From the NCBI GenBank assembly GCA_900696685.1, contig CAADHA010000081.1:25481-89480 (forward strand): a stretch of 64,000 nt of DNA. The letters run 5' to 3'. The notes below the pieces were generated by a model, which did no database searches, was not told where the DNA came from, and saw only the letters and a program-made list of their open reading frames with translations. Position 1 is the stretch's first letter; each line of letters starts with the position of its first letter. Source of the stretch: an uncultured Planctomycetota bacterium. Its GTDB lineage: Bacteria; Planctomycetota; Phycisphaerae; Phycisphaerales; UBA5793. Made by a program: the position numbers and the translations under genes. Of the stretch, positions 33,433-42,745 are shown piece by piece.

Positions 33433-36207
33433 ATGTCGCAGGGACGCATGAGTCAGGGAATCGGAGTGGGTAGGACGCTGGTAACTGCCGCGCTGGTCGC
33501 GGTGGTCGGCATCACGATGCCGACGGGTTGCTCGACGGGCGATTCGGCCGGCCGCAAGCAGATCCTCACCAACACGGGGCACACGCCCAGCCGCGTTCAG
33601 GAAACGCGCGCCTACATCAACAGCGCCTCGAAGCAGTACCAGTTGCCCGACACTTATGTGAGCGAGGCGAAGATCGGCATGGCGAACGTCGAGCGAACGC
33701 TTGCCGACGCGCATGCGACGGCGGTGCAGCAGGAAGCCTCGCAGCGCGAGGGCACGGCGCGGATTCAGGCGCGCAAGCAGGAGGCCGTCACGCGCGAGCA
33801 GATCGCGCTGGCCGAGGCGAACCGCCTCAAGCAGCAGTACGACGCGGAGCAGAACCGCATCTTCGCCGACATGGCCGCGCGCCAGCGCGAGATCGAAGCC
33901 GCCGCGTCGCGCGACGAAGCCCTCGTCCAGGCACTGCTCAAGGAGCGCCGGACGATCCAGGAGGAGCTCCTCTCCCGCGCCAATACCGAGTACTCTGAAT
34001 CCAACGCCCGCATCGAGCAACTCCGCAACGTGCGCGAGACGACCAAGTCCGAGTCGCTGGCCGCGATCGAAGACATGCGCGAGACGGCCAAGGCGACCCG
34101 CAGCCGAGCCGAGGCGACCGTCAACGCCATGCGCGTCGAAGCCAACGCCGTCGCCGATCAGACCAAGGCGCAGGCCGATGAACTCCGCATTCGCATCGAC
34201 ACCGTCGTGCAGCAGAGCACGGCCGAGTCCAAGCGCCTCGCCGCCAAGTCCGCCTCGCTCCTGCAGGAAGCGACCGCGCAGTCGGCCGAACTCAACGCCC
34301 GCGCCGACGCGCTGACCGCCCAGGCCTCGCAGGAGGAGTACGACGTCAAGATCAAGGCCGCCGACTCTCTCTGGGCACAATCCCAGTTCAATCACCAGCG
34401 ATTCGTCGTCGAGGCCCAGTCCGACTTCAACCGGGCCGAGGCGAAGATCTCGCGCCTCCGCGGCGACGCCGAAGTCATCGCGCAGCAGGCGGACACCGAC
34501 TACAAGCATGGCCTCGAGGAACTTGAATCGTGGACCAAGGACACCCGCGCCGAGATCAACAAGATCCGCATCCAGGCGGACCGGCACGAGTCCGTGGCCC
34601 GCAGCCAGTTCGTCAAGGCCGAGGCTGAGGCCCGCGCCAACGCCCTCCGCGAAACCGCCGCCCACCAGCGCGAACTCGCCGAGGAAGAGATGAAGACCAT
34701 CATCGCCGCGGCCAAGGAAGAGGCCGCCCGCGTCCGCGCGATGATCATCGACGATCTCGCCAAGCAGCAGGCCAAGGGCAGCGTCGAGACCACGGGCAAG
34801 ACCGATCCCGTCAAGCCGCTTCCCGAGAACCTGCACAGCGTGCCGCCGGCCCCGGGCGTGACGCCTGTCACCCCGCGCATCGAGCCTGAGCACATCGCCG
34901 CTTTCCGCTCCGCGCTCGCGGAAGTGATGAAGGACCGTGCGACAGCCGACGCTCATTCGCTGGCCCTCGAAGCGTCCTACGCCGAGACCAAGACCAACCT
35001 TGAAGCATCGCGCAGCCAGCAACTCGCCGTCGCCGCTGAGCAGCAGGCCATCGCCTCGGCGCTCGAAACCCAGGCACAGGCGAAACTGGCGGAAGTGACG
35101 GCGCTGGCGACGGCCGAACTTGCCTTCGCCAAGAGCCGCCACCAGCGCGCCATAGTCGAGGCGGGCGCTTTCCGCAAGGAAGCCATCGCCCAGGCGACCG
35201 ACCTCCGCGCCCAGGCCAAGACGACCTACGACGTGGCCGTGGCGCAGTCCAACCAGTTGAAGGCCGAGTCGGACATGACGGCCCGCAACGGCCAGACGGA
35301 GGCGAAGGCCCTCCAGGCACAACTCGACGCGAGCAACCGGCGCGGCAACGCGGAGTACAGCCGCCTCGTCGCCGAAGCCGACAGCGTCAAGCAGAGCCAG
35401 AACGCTCTCGCGGTTCAGTTCGACGCCCAGATCGACGCCGCGCAGCGCACTCTCACCGCCGAACTCGCCAAGCTCGATCGCTCGATCGAGTCGCAGACCA
35501 TCGTCGCCCAGGCGAACTACGACGAAGCGCTCGTCCGTGCCGAAGTCGTCGGCAAGCAGACCGACGTCGAGATCGCCCGCATCCGCGCCCGCAACGCCCT
35601 CGAGCAGTCGCTGGCCGAGGCGGAACTCGACCGTTCGCGCACGCTGGTGTATACGAACCGCGTGAAGGGTGAGGCGGACGTTGAGCGCCTCGTCGCCAAC
35701 GCCAGGGCCGAGAGCGAGCAGGCCAGCGCCCTCACCGAGGCCGAGTTCGCCCACCTCCGGGCCGAGCGCGACATCGTGATGGCGAACGTCGAGGCCAACC
35801 GCACCTCCGCCCTCGCGCAGGAAGAGGCCGTCCGCGCCCAGTTCGGCGCCCGCCTCGTGCAGGTTGACGCGGAGCGCGTGAAGAACGCGGCGGACCAGTT
35901 CCGCACCGAGACCTTCCGCCAGAAGAACCTCGAGACGACGATCGCCCAGGCCGAGGCGATGCGGGCCGAGACGCAGCAGCGCCTCGCCGCACTCCGCACC
36001 CAGCAGCAGGAACTCCAACTGGCTGCGACGAAGAACTGGGATCAGCGCCTGGCGGAACTTCGCAAGTCCACGAAGAACTTCCAGACCGACTTCTCCGTGC
36101 CCAACCCCTCCGTGACGCCCCTCCAGGCGACGCGCGAGACGGTCAAGACCGGCGACAAGGAGCAGAACGTCGTCCAGATCGCCGATGTCCCCACGGACAA
36201 GGAGTGA
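33433..36207 (+). CDS. 924-residue coiled-coil lipoprotein
   Basis: A very long, charged, Ala/Glu/Gln/Arg-rich protein. The ATG at 33433 follows GGAGG. Residues 14-32 are a hydrophobic signal segment ending MPTG before Cys 33, so lipidation is likely although the lipobox is not classical. Residues about 60-480 and 530-900 read as continuous heptad-rich helix, separated by a Pro-rich hinge (SVPPAPGVTPVTPRIEP). There are few prolines or glycines elsewhere. A long open frame on the opposite strand (33427-36018) is a compositional shadow. It may form a periplasm-spanning rod or cell-shape scaffold; this is inference. Confidence 0.75.
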   Translation: MSQGRMSQGIGVGRTLVTAALVAVVGITMPTGCSTGDSAGRKQILTNTGHTPSRVQETRAYINSASKQYQLPDTYVSEAKIGMANVERTLADAHATAVQQEASQREGTARIQARKQEAVTREQIALAEANRLKQQYDAEQNRIFADMAARQREIEAAASRDEALVQALLKERRTIQEELLSRANTEYSESNARIEQLRNVRETTKSESLAAIEDMRETAKATRSRAEATVNAMRVEANAVADQTKAQADELRIRIDTVVQQSTAESKRLAAKSASLLQEATAQSAELNARADALTAQASQEEYDVKIKAADSLWAQSQFNHQRFVVEAQSDFNRAEAKISRLRGDAEVIAQQADTDYKHGLEELESWTKDTRAEINKIRIQADRHESVARSQFVKAEAEARANALRETAAHQRELAEEEMKTIIAAAKEEAARVRAMIIDDLAKQQAKGSVETTGKTDPVKPLPENLHSVPPAPGVTPVTPRIEPEHIAAFRSALAEVMKDRATADAHSLALEASYAETKTNLEASRSQQLAVAAEQQAIASALETQAQAKLAEVTALATAELAFAKSRHQRAIVEAGAFRKEAIAQATDLRAQAKTTYDVAVAQSNQLKAESDMTARNGQTEAKALQAQLDASNRRGNAEYSRLVAEADSVKQSQNALAVQFDAQIDAAQRTLTAELAKLDRSIESQTIVAQANYDEALVRAEVVGKQTDVEIARIRARNALEQSLAEAELDRSRTLVYTNRVKGEADVERLVANARAESEQASALTEAEFAHLRAERDIVMANVEANRTSALAQEEAVRAQFGARLVQVDAERVKNAADQFRTETFRQKNLETTIAQAEAMRAETQQRLAALRTQQQELQLAATKNWDQRLAELRKSTKNFQTDFSVPNPSVTPLQATRETVKTGDKEQNVVQIADVPTDKE

Positions 36208-36245
36208 GCGCCGACCACGGCCTCACATTGATACACTGACCTCAC

Positions 36246-36282
36246 GCCGGCCGGGAGCCTCCTCCCGGCCGGCCTTTCATTT
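36246..36282 (+). terminator. terminator after lipoprotein gene
   Basis: GCCGGCCGGGAG and CTCCCGGCCGGC form a perfect 12-bp stem with a 4-base loop, followed by CTTTCATTT. It lies 38 bases downstream of the lipoprotein stop. Confidence 0.8.
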
Positions 36283-36291
36283 CATGGCACA

Positions 36292-36325
36292 CCCACGACG
36301 AGCGAGCCTTCGAGCGAATCGTGGG
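36292..36325 (+). repeat. dispersed palindromic repeat, long form
   Basis: CCCACGAC and ATCGTGGG flank the 18-base loop GAGCGAGCCTTCGAGCGA-like core. It is intergenic, just after the lipoprotein terminator, and in forward orientation. Confidence 0.8.
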
Positions 36326-36340
36326 ATGACCCGCGTGTGT

Positions 36341-36363
36341 GATGAGGCTCTGCGAATCGTGGG
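36341..36363 (+). repeat. dispersed palindromic repeat, short form, left arm lost
   Basis: GATGAGGCTCTGCGAATC followed by GTGGG matches the short form; the left arm is degraded to GTGTGT. It lies 15 bases after the long-form copy and 69 bases upstream of the acyltransferase start. Confidence 0.7.
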
Positions 36364-36431
36364 GCGCCTTCGATCCCGCATTCAATCAATGCGGACCCGC
36401 CCGCCCCTTTCGCCGATGACATCACCGGCCC

Positions 36432-37679
36432 ATGAACCGTTATCCGCTGCAAACGAGGCCGCGGCGGTGGGAGGCGCGGCTCAGTCCGCTGGTCATCCGC
36501 CTCATGCGCGGGCTGCGCCGGCGACGCGCGGCGACGCGCGAGCGCCTCATCGGCGTCGAGGTCCACGGAGCCGAGATCGTCCGCGAGGCCGTGCAGCGCG
36601 GCCAGGGCGTGCTCATCACCCCCAACCACCCCGGCCACGCCGACGCCTACATCATGTTCGAGGCGGCCGACGCCGCGGGCATCCCCTTCTACTTCATGTC
36701 CGCGTGGCAGGTCGTTGAGTTGCAAGGCGCGATCGGCCGATGGCTGCTCACGCGGCACGGCTGCTTCAGCGTCGATCGCGAAGGGGCCGACAAGGAGGCC
36801 TTCCGCACCGCCGTCGAGATCGTGCGCGAGAGGCGCGAGCCGCTCGTCGTCTTTCCCGAGGGCGAGGTCTATCACCAGAACGACCGGGTAACGCCCTTTC
36901 GCGAAGGAGCGGCGGCGATCGCCTTGTCCGCCGCCAAGAAGGCGCAGCGCGAGATCGTCGCGATTCCCTGCGCCATCCGCTACCGCTATGTGCAGGATCC
37001 GATGCCTCAACTGCTCGACCTCATGGCCCGGCTTGAAGAGAAGGTGCTGTGGCGGCCGCGATTGGACCTGCCGCTGCCCCAGCGCATCTACCGCTTTGCC
37101 GAGGCGCTGCTGGCGCTCAAGGAGATCGAGCACATCGACCGCACGCAGGAGGGGACGCTGCCTATGCGGACGACGATGCTCGCGGACCACATTCTGCGCG
37201 GTATCGAGGGGCGCTACGCCCTGGCGTCGCCGGCGGGGGGGAGCGATCTCGGCCCAACGATCCCCGTGCGCGTCAAGGAAGCGCGGGCGGCGGCGCTCAA
37301 GCAACTCGCAGCGCTGGATGAAGGCGGCACGGAGCCTCGCGGAGCCGAAAGCGGCCCGCTGTGCGACTCGTCCGCTCGATTACAGATCGCCGCCGACCTC
37401 GACGACCTCTTCCTCGTCCTCCAGGCGTTCAGTTATCCGGGTGACTACGTGGATGAGCGGCCGACGGTCGAGCGCCTCGCCGAGACGCTTGACAAGTTTG
37501 AGGAGGATGTGCTCGGGGCGGCGACGGCGACGGTCCGCGCCGACCGCCGGGCGACGGTCGCCTTCGGCAAGCCGATCCACGTCGGAGGCGGCGAGGCAGC
37601 GGTCGCACGCCCCGGCGTCGCCGACCTGACAGCAGCCCTGGAAGGAGCGGTCCAGTCCCTTCTGGACGGCTCCGGTTGA
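36432..37679 (+). CDS. PlsC-like lysophospholipid acyltransferase
   Basis: A 415-residue protein. The catalytic HX4D-type motif reads [11 protein letters not shown] near residues 63-73, and the second motif VFPEGEVYH near residues 139-147. This is the 1-acylglycerol-3-phosphate acyltransferase fold, which transfers an acyl chain in phospholipid synthesis. The length is well above that of standard PlsC (about 240); the last 170 residues (from about [14 protein letters not shown]) are an extra helical region found in larger planctomycete and actinobacterial relatives. A hydrophobic membrane anchor is not obvious. Confidence 0.8.
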   Translation: MNRYPLQTRPRRWEARLSPLVIRLMRGLRRRRAATRERLIGVEVHGAEIVREAVQRGQGVLITPNHPGHADAYIMFEAADAAGIPFYFMSAWQVVELQGAIGRWLLTRHGCFSVDREGADKEAFRTAVEIVRERREPLVVFPEGEVYHQNDRVTPFREGAAAIALSAAKKAQREIVAIPCAIRYRYVQDPMPQLLDLMARLEEKVLWRPRLDLPLPQRIYRFAEALLALKEIEHIDRTQEGTLPMRTTMLADHILRGIEGRYALASPAGGSDLGPTIPVRVKEARAAALKQLAALDEGGTEPRGAESGPLCDSSARLQIAADLDDLFLVLQAFSYPGDYVDERPTVERLAETLDKFEEDVLGAATATVRADRRATVAFGKPIHVGGGEAAVARPGVADLTAALEGAVQSLLDGSG

Positions 37680-37713
37680 AAAACCCGAAAAACCATGCAA
37701 TTGGGGTTGCGGC

Positions 37714-37760
37714 CGGGGACATTGCAGGTATGCTATTCAGGTATGTCCCCGACGTCGGGG
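37714..37760. repeat. compound palindrome, REP-like
   Basis: CGGGGACAT (37714-37722) and ATGTCCCCG (37743-37751) are inverted around a 20-base spacer that contains GCAGGTATG and CAGGTATG. The right arm runs into a second perfect palindrome CCCCGACGTCGGGG (37747-37760). It lies between the acyltransferase and pseudopilin genes. It resembles RAYT-type REP elements, but only one copy was seen. Confidence 0.5.
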
Positions 37761-37864
37761 GCACTGAGGCGCTCCGGGGAGGCCGGCTCCTGGCGCCGCG
37801 CAGTCTGGTGCATTCGCGGCCATTCCCGGCCGCACGCGAACTCAATGGCAGAGGAGCGATCGCG

Positions 37865-38701
37865 ATGACACGCTCAGCAACCAAGGGCTTCACTCTCGTG
37901 GAACTGCTGGTGGTGATTTCCATTATCGCCCTCCTGATCGGCCTCCTGCTGCCGGCCCTGTCCTCGGCGCGGCAGGCTGGGCGGAGGGCGCAATGCCTCT
38001 CCAACTTCCGCAATATCGGGCAGGCGACGCACCTCTACGCCTCGGACGAAAACGGCTTCGTCCCGCGCGAGGGAAATGAGAACTATGCCGAAGAGCGAGG
38101 TGGCGGCCGTTACTGGTCCGTCTCGCACGTGACATGGGGCATGGGATTCCGCAAGTATTTGGCGCCTCGCTCTGAATACCTCGGCAACTACCACAACCCG
38201 CCGCGCGACCGAGGCGACAAGTTCGTCAACGCGCCGGTCTACCGCTGCCCCTCGCATCCCAACAAGGGACACAACGTACACTACATCATCAATGGCCTGC
38301 GCTTCGATCGTGCCGGCGTCGTTAACGAAGGGAACTACCTCCATGGCAGCGGGCGCTACGCGCATCCTATCGAGCGTGTGGTCACCAGCAGCACGATGGT
38401 CTACATCACCGAGTTCGAGGATGATGAAAGCAACTACTTCGTCAACCAGTTGTACCAGACCTCGTGGAACTCCTTCGGTGACCGTGGGCCGGCCGGCTGG
38501 CTCGACACCTGGCGAGCCGTCCACGTCATCGGCCAGTACCAGGGCACCAGCGGACGCCGCACCAACCACAAGCGCCACCAGACCGGCTCCAACGTCCTGT
38601 ACCTCGACGGCCACGCCGAGTACCGCACCGACAACTACATCCTCGAACTGAACAACTGGGACGACAAACTCTACCACATGCAACGCGACACCGACCGCTG
38701 A
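37865..38701 (+). CDS. pseudopilin-like protein, H-X9-DG family
   Basis: A 278-residue protein. The N-terminus [20 protein letters not shown] is a class III prepilin signal with cleavage after Gly and the conserved Glu at +5, handled by a PilD-type peptidase. The C-terminus contains His, nine residues, then DG ([12 protein letters not shown]), the mark of the large planctomycete pseudopilin-like family. Between them is a small beta-rich domain. The ATG at 37865 has AGAGGAG upstream. It is likely part of, or a substrate for, a type II secretion or pilus machine encoded elsewhere. Confidence 0.9.
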   Translation: MTRSATKGFTLVELLVVISIIALLIGLLLPALSSARQAGRRAQCLSNFRNIGQATHLYASDENGFVPREGNENYAEERGGGRYWSVSHVTWGMGFRKYLAPRSEYLGNYHNPPRDRGDKFVNAPVYRCPSHPNKGHNVHYIINGLRFDRAGVVNEGNYLHGSGRYAHPIERVVTSSTMVYITEFEDDESNYFVNQLYQTSWNSFGDRGPAGWLDTWRAVHVIGQYQGTSGRRTNHKRHQTGSNVLYLDGHAEYRTDNYILELNNWDDKLYHMQRDTDR

Positions 38702-38746
38702 TCCGCGAGAAGTGCAGCCCGATCGCGTCTTCGTCATTCTTGCGGG

Positions 38747-38788
38747 CGCCTGCCGGCCGGCACGGCCGGAACATGAAGCCGGCGGGCG
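38747..38788 (+). terminator. possible hairpin after pseudopilin gene
   Basis: CGCCTGCCGGC and GCCGGCGGGCG pair at 10 of 11 positions around a 20-base loop that itself contains CCGG repeats. It lies 45 bases after the stop; no T-run follows. Confidence 0.35.
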
Positions 38789-38943
38789 GCAATCAGAGAA
38801 TCGTGATGCAGCGTGCGCGCCGGGTCTTTCGACCGGGTCTCCGCCTACATGGGGACGGCGAGGCCAGGGCGGTTCGCCCCTGTTGTCCCTTTGCGCCTGC
38901 GCCACTACCATCCTGACCCTGCAGGATACAAGGGTCTGAGCGC

Positions 38944-39450
38944 GTGGAAATCCTTCTCTCGATCGCGATCTTCCTGGCCTTCGGCTTCGGCTTTGTTCTG
39001 GTGAACATGCTGGTCGGGGCCGTCATCCGTCCCAGCGCGCCCAACCCCGAGAAGGTGTCGATCTATGAGTGCGGCGAGCCGACGGTCGGCTCGAGCTGGG
39101 TGCAGTTTGACCTGCGCTTTTACGTCGTCGCCCTCTTCTACCTGATCTTCGACGTGGAGGTGGCGCTGATTTGGCCAATCGCGGTCGTCTTCCGCGACCA
39201 TGCTGGGCCGGCCCTGGTCATCGCGGGCGTCTTCCTCGCCCTGATCCTCGTCGGCTACGTCTACGAGTGGTACTCCGGCAGCCTCGACTGGATCCGCAGC
39301 ACGGCCAATGTCCGGGCGCCCGCCGGCGTTGGCGGCCTGGCCGGGGCGCGGCTCGGGACAATCACGACTGCGGCCGAGGCCCGCCGCCTCGCCCGCCGCG
39401 ACCCCGAGATGGTCGAGGAAGAGCGGGCAACCGTCGGCGCCCCTTCATAA
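38944..39450 (+). CDS. nuoA: NADH-quinone oxidoreductase subunit A
   Basis: A 168-residue membrane subunit of complex I. The start is GTG at 38944. It has three membrane helices: an N-terminal one (LLSIAIFLAFGFGFVLVNML), and two after the conserved loop YECGEPTVGSSWVQFDLRFY (residues about 40-59), which with FDVEVALIWPIA identifies NuoA. The 45-residue C-terminal extension rich in Ala, Arg and Glu is longer than usual. No other nuo gene is nearby: the next gene is adenylate kinase, so this subunit is split from its operon. Confidence 0.92.
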   Translation: MEILLSIAIFLAFGFGFVLVNMLVGAVIRPSAPNPEKVSIYECGEPTVGSSWVQFDLRFYVVALFYLIFDVEVALIWPIAVVFRDHAGPALVIAGVFLALILVGYVYEWYSGSLDWIRSTANVRAPAGVGGLAGARLGTITTAAEARRLARRDPEMVEEERATVGAPS

Positions 39451-39598
39451 CGCATTTTCCCGGCCGTCATGGCCGGCCGGCCCGGCCCGCAAGCACCACT
39501 TCACCCATCCGCACGATGAACCGATCAATTCAGAGGCCGCTTCACACCCCTCTGAGCCGCCGGCGCGCCCGCCGGTCGCTCAGGCAAGGAACTGCTGA

Positions 39599-40219
39599 AT
39601 GCCGGATCGCTACCGCTGTGTATTGATCTTCGGAGCGCCCGGCGTGGGCAAGGGGACGCAGGGCAAGTTGCTCGGTTCCGTGCCGGGCTTTCTCCACGTC
39701 GCGACGGGCGATCTCTTCCGCGGCCTTGACGTGGCAAGCGAGGAAGGGCGGGTCTTCCGCGAGTATTCCTCTCGCGGCGAACTCGTCCCGGACGAGTTCA
39801 CACTCCGCCTCTGGCGCCGGCACATGCGCGCTCTGATCGAGCACGGCCGCTACAACCCCGTCCGGCAGATGCTCATCCTCGACGGCATTCCGCGCAGCGC
39901 CGCCCAGGCGCAGGCGATGGCCGGCGACATCGACGTGCTTCAGATCCTGCATCTCGTCGCGGTCGATGAGGAGGTGCTTCTGCGCCGCATGCAGCGCCGC
40001 GCCGAGCGCGAAGGCCGCCACGACGACGCCGACGAGCGCGTCATCCGCAACCGCTGGAGCGTCTACAACCTCGAGACGCTTCCCGTGCTGGAGCACTATG
40101 GGCGTGACCGCCGTGTGGAGATCGATGCGGTCGGCTCTCCGGGCCGCGTCCTGCTCCACGTCCTCAGCGCCGTCGTCCCTGTCCACGAGCGCTGTTTCGG
40201 CAACGCGCTCGAGGGATGA
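39599..40219 (+). CDS. adk: adenylate kinase
   Basis: A 206-residue nucleoside monophosphate kinase (ATP + AMP to 2 ADP). The P-loop GAPGVGKGTQ is at residues 12-21, the AMP-binding ATGDLFR is near residue 35, and LDGIPRSAAQA stands where the family usually has DGFPR. The LID region GRHDDADERVIRNRW is short and has no zinc cysteines. The length is slightly below average. AAGGA lies 9 bases before the ATG. It is probably cytoplasmic and functional; the Phe-to-Ile change at DGIPR is mild. Confidence 0.85.
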   Translation: MPDRYRCVLIFGAPGVGKGTQGKLLGSVPGFLHVATGDLFRGLDVASEEGRVFREYSSRGELVPDEFTLRLWRRHMRALIEHGRYNPVRQMLILDGIPRSAAQAQAMAGDIDVLQILHLVAVDEEVLLRRMQRRAEREGRHDDADERVIRNRWSVYNLETLPVLEHYGRDRRVEIDAVGSPGRVLLHVLSAVVPVHERCFGNALEG

Positions 40220-40338
40220 GGGCGAAAGGCATCAGGAACAGTTGCACAAAGCGCGAGGGTGATGAGCCGCGCATCCCGGAGGCACTGAAACCCTGAGCGA
40301 TGCAGACACGTGAGCGTGCCTGATGCGCCTCTCATGCA

Positions 40339-40367
40339 GCAGGCGGCCCCACCCGGGAGCCGCCTGC
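40339..40367. terminator. hairpin between convergent genes
   Basis: GCAGGCGGC (40339-40347) and GCCGCCTGC (40359-40367) form a perfect 9-bp stem around an 11-base loop containing CCCGGG. It lies between the converging adk and thioredoxin genes and could act in both directions. Confidence 0.55.
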
Positions 40368-40396
40368 GTGAACAGTCCAACTGCAAAGTTCGAGCC

Positions 40397-41494
40397 TCAG
40401 CCGCCTTTCCCCGGGTCCGAACCGGTCTTCTTCGCCTCCGCGTTGCGACGGGCGGCGATGCCGGGGTCTGCGTCGATGATCTGCCTGATGATCGCCTCGG
40501 TGAGCGGCTCTTCCGTGCTGCCGGGGAAGCCCTGCCAGCGCACGATCCCGTCGGTGCTTAGGATGAGCACGTGCGGAATGCCCTTGACGCCCACGGCATT
40601 GCTCGTGCGCTTCTCGGGGTCTGCAGCCTGGGGGTATTTCATCTCGGTCCTGGTCATGAACTCGCGGACTGTGCTGATCTCTTTGTCGCTGCTCAGGCCG
40701 ATGACGACAAGGTCATCCTTGAACTTTGCCTGGAATTCGTTCATGTGCGGGATGGCCGCGCGGCAGGGGCCGCACCACGTCGCCCAGAAGTCGATGAGAA
40801 CGACCTTGCCCTCGGTGCTGGGCTTGTCGGTGAGCCACTCGGCGGCGATGAGTTCGGGGGCTTTCCTGCCGCGCCAGTCTTCGGCGTAGAGATTCTTGGT
40901 GACGGAGGCCGGCCATTGCCCGAGCGACTTGCCCTCCGCGCCCTTGTACGGCTCGGCGAGGATCTTCTCGACGATTGCGTCCAGACGCTCCCGGTTGGCC
41001 CCCGCGATGCGCATCTTGCCCGTGCGGTCGATGAGGAAGTAGCAGGGGATGAACTTGACTCCAAGCGCCGTGCCCAGTTCACGCGACGGATCGGCGGCGA
41101 AGGCGTACGGCAGATTGTTCTCCGCGACGTACGCCGGCATCTTCTCGTAGCCGCGAGACGAGTGCACTCCGAGGATGACCAGGCCTTTCTCGCGATACTT
41201 CTTGTGCATCTCGACGAGGTGCGGGATGCCGGCAATGCATGGCCCGCACCACGTGGCCCAGTAGTCGAGCAGGACGACCTTGCCCTCGAAGTCCTTCCAT
41301 GAGCGGGCTTCGGTGCCGAGCCAGCCTTCGAGTTTTTCGAGACTCGGCGCCGCCTTGCCTTCGACGGTGCTCCAGTGCGTGCGCAGGTCAGGCTGGCTGT
41401 TGTCGCGCCAGTCGGCCGGTTCATTCTGGGCCAGCGCAGCCGGCGCCAGCACGAGCGCGGCGGCGGCGAAGCCGAGGATCATTCGACGTTTCAT
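40397..41494 (-). CDS. exported protein with two TlpA-type thioredoxin domains
   Basis: A 365-residue periplasmic protein with a signal peptide (cut near AQNE, residue 23). Two thioredoxin domains each carry WCGPC: cysteines 83/86 in the first and 241/244 in the second. Each is preceded by a matching (L/I)D(Y/F)WATWCGPC strand and followed by an IP-containing segment (FIPCYFLID; GIPHVLIL). Tandem TlpA domains in one chain suggest an internal relay of electrons or a two-site disulfide reductase/isomerase. GAAGGGAG precedes the ATG. Confidence 0.88.
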   Translation of the reverse strand: MKRRMILGFAAAALVLAPAALAQNEPADWRDNSQPDLRTHWSTVEGKAAPSLEKLEGWLGTEARSWKDFEGKVVLLDYWATWCGPCIAGIPHLVEMHKKYREKGLVILGVHSSRGYEKMPAYVAENNLPYAFAADPSRELGTALGVKFIPCYFLIDRTGKMRIAGANRERLDAIVEKILAEPYKGAEGKSLGQWPASVTKNLYAEDWRGRKAPELIAAEWLTDKPSTEGKVVLIDFWATWCGPCRAAIPHMNEFQAKFKDDLVVIGLSSDKEISTVREFMTRTEMKYPQAADPEKRTSNAVGVKGIPHVLILSTDGIVRWQGFPGSTEEPLTEAIIRQIIDADPGIAARRNAEAKKTGSDPGKGG

Positions 41495-41632
41495 GTTCGC
41501 TCCCTTCGATCGGTGTGTGTGTGGAACAATCGTGACCCGTGGATGATGCGCGTCGTGGCGCCCGTGGCGACGCTGATTGTACTGTCTGAGACGCCCCGGG
41601 CGGCCGAATCTTCCGAACTCTCCACCTGGGAC

Positions 41633-42088
41633 TCAGGCCGGCTGCAACTGCTCGCAGTGGGCCTTGAGTTCTTCGAGATCCTTGTTGAAGGCCTTCATGC
41701 ACATGGAACTCATCAACTTGCCCAGCGGCGCCATGAGTCTGGCGAAGAAGGTCTGCGCGGTCCAGGAGAACTCGGCGGTCACCTGCGTGCCGCCGCCCTG
41801 CGGGGCCAAGCGGAATGTGCATTCGTAATGGCAGCCGCAGGAGTTCGCAACCGTCGTGTAGGAGCGAGGCGGGTCGAATGCGGTGATCTCCATTGTCTCC
41901 GACGCCTCCCTCTTGAACATGAGACGCGTCTCGCGAAAGCGCGTGCCGAGGCCGATCGGGCCGTCGGTGAGCACCTCGAGTTTCGTAATGGTGCTGATGC
42001 GGCCCGGAGCGCCGGGGAGGTCTGTAAAAACCTCGAAGACGCGATCGACGGGGGCATCGATGAACTTGGTCACGCTGATTCGGCCCAT
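41633..42088 (-). CDS. SRPBCC (START/Bet v1) family protein
   Basis: A 151-residue protein starting at MGRISVTKFIDAPVDRVFEVF, the standard N-terminus of polyketide cyclase/SRPBCC proteins. AGGAGAG precedes the ATG at 42088. The central strands (YECTFRLAPQGGGTQVTAEFSW) and the C-terminal helix (FNKDLEELKAHCE) complete the fold, which holds a hydrophobic ligand in a cavity. A ligand cannot be inferred. It is 138 bases from the divergent double-thioredoxin gene. Confidence 0.8.
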   Translation of the reverse strand: MGRISVTKFIDAPVDRVFEVFTDLPGAPGRISTITKLEVLTDGPIGLGTRFRETRLMFKREASETMEITAFDPPRSYTTVANSCGCHYECTFRLAPQGGGTQVTAEFSWTAQTFFARLMAPLGKLMSSMCMKAFNKDLEELKAHCEQLQPA

Positions 42089-42285
42089 GGAGTCTCTCCT
42101 GGAACGGATGGGCGAAACGCAGGGGGCGGTCACCCTACTGGACGGACCTCCAGGGTCCGCCCGTCGCGTTTTGCCCCGTCAACTCTATCGCCGCACGCCC
42201 GTCCGGATGCGGAAATCGGCCCCATTGTGCCGATGTGCAACTCACGGGGGACTTCGCCAAACAAGGCAAGAAAGGGATTCGCGTC

Positions 42286-42723
42286 ATGCTCAAGGCCATA
42301 CTCGGCGTCATCCTGGGCTACATTCTCATGACGGTGATCGTGTTCGGCTGCTTCACTGCCGCATGGTTCATTCTCGGGGCGGACGGGTCGTTCAAGCCGG
42401 GAGTCTGGGATGCATCGACGACCTGGCTCATCATGAGTTTCGTCGTTGGCTTTGTCGCCGCGGCCGTCGGGGGAATGGTCTGCGCGGCGGTCGCGGGCAA
42501 AGGCTCAACGGCGCCGATGGTGTTTGCCGGCGTTGTTCTTGTACTTGGATATGTCATGGCGATTCCCGCGATGGGCAAGGAGCGCAACACCGGACCGCGC
42601 CCCGCAGAAATCACCATGACGGAGGCAATGACCAGCGCCCAGCAGCCGACAATCGCCTATCTGCTCAACCCACTCATCGGTGCGGTCGGAGTGGCGGCAG
42701 GCGCCTCGCTGCGACGGCGCTGA
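42286..42723 (+). CDS. small four-helix membrane protein
   Basis: A 145-residue protein beginning at MLKAILGVILGYILMTVIVF, with AAAGGG upstream. Four hydrophobic segments lie near residues 3-26, 45-68, 75-92 and 122-140. The glycine-rich VVGFVAAAVGGMVCAAVAG suggests tightly packed helices. It resembles unnamed small inner-membrane proteins of planctomycetes; no catalytic or transport motif is seen. Confidence 0.6.
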   Translation: MLKAILGVILGYILMTVIVFGCFTAAWFILGADGSFKPGVWDASTTWLIMSFVVGFVAAAVGGMVCAAVAGKGSTAPMVFAGVVLVLGYVMAIPAMGKERNTGPRPAEITMTEAMTSAQQPTIAYLLNPLIGAVGVAAGASLRRR

Positions 42724-42745
42724 CCACGATGCGGTAAATGCCCCG

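Noticed and set aside
33427..36018. 863-codon open frame on the minus strand opposite the coiled-coil lipoprotein
   Set aside because: Its sequence is a Gly/Leu/Arg-rich translation with no domain, and it is fully explained by the codon bias of the plus-strand gene, which has a ribosome site and signal peptide.
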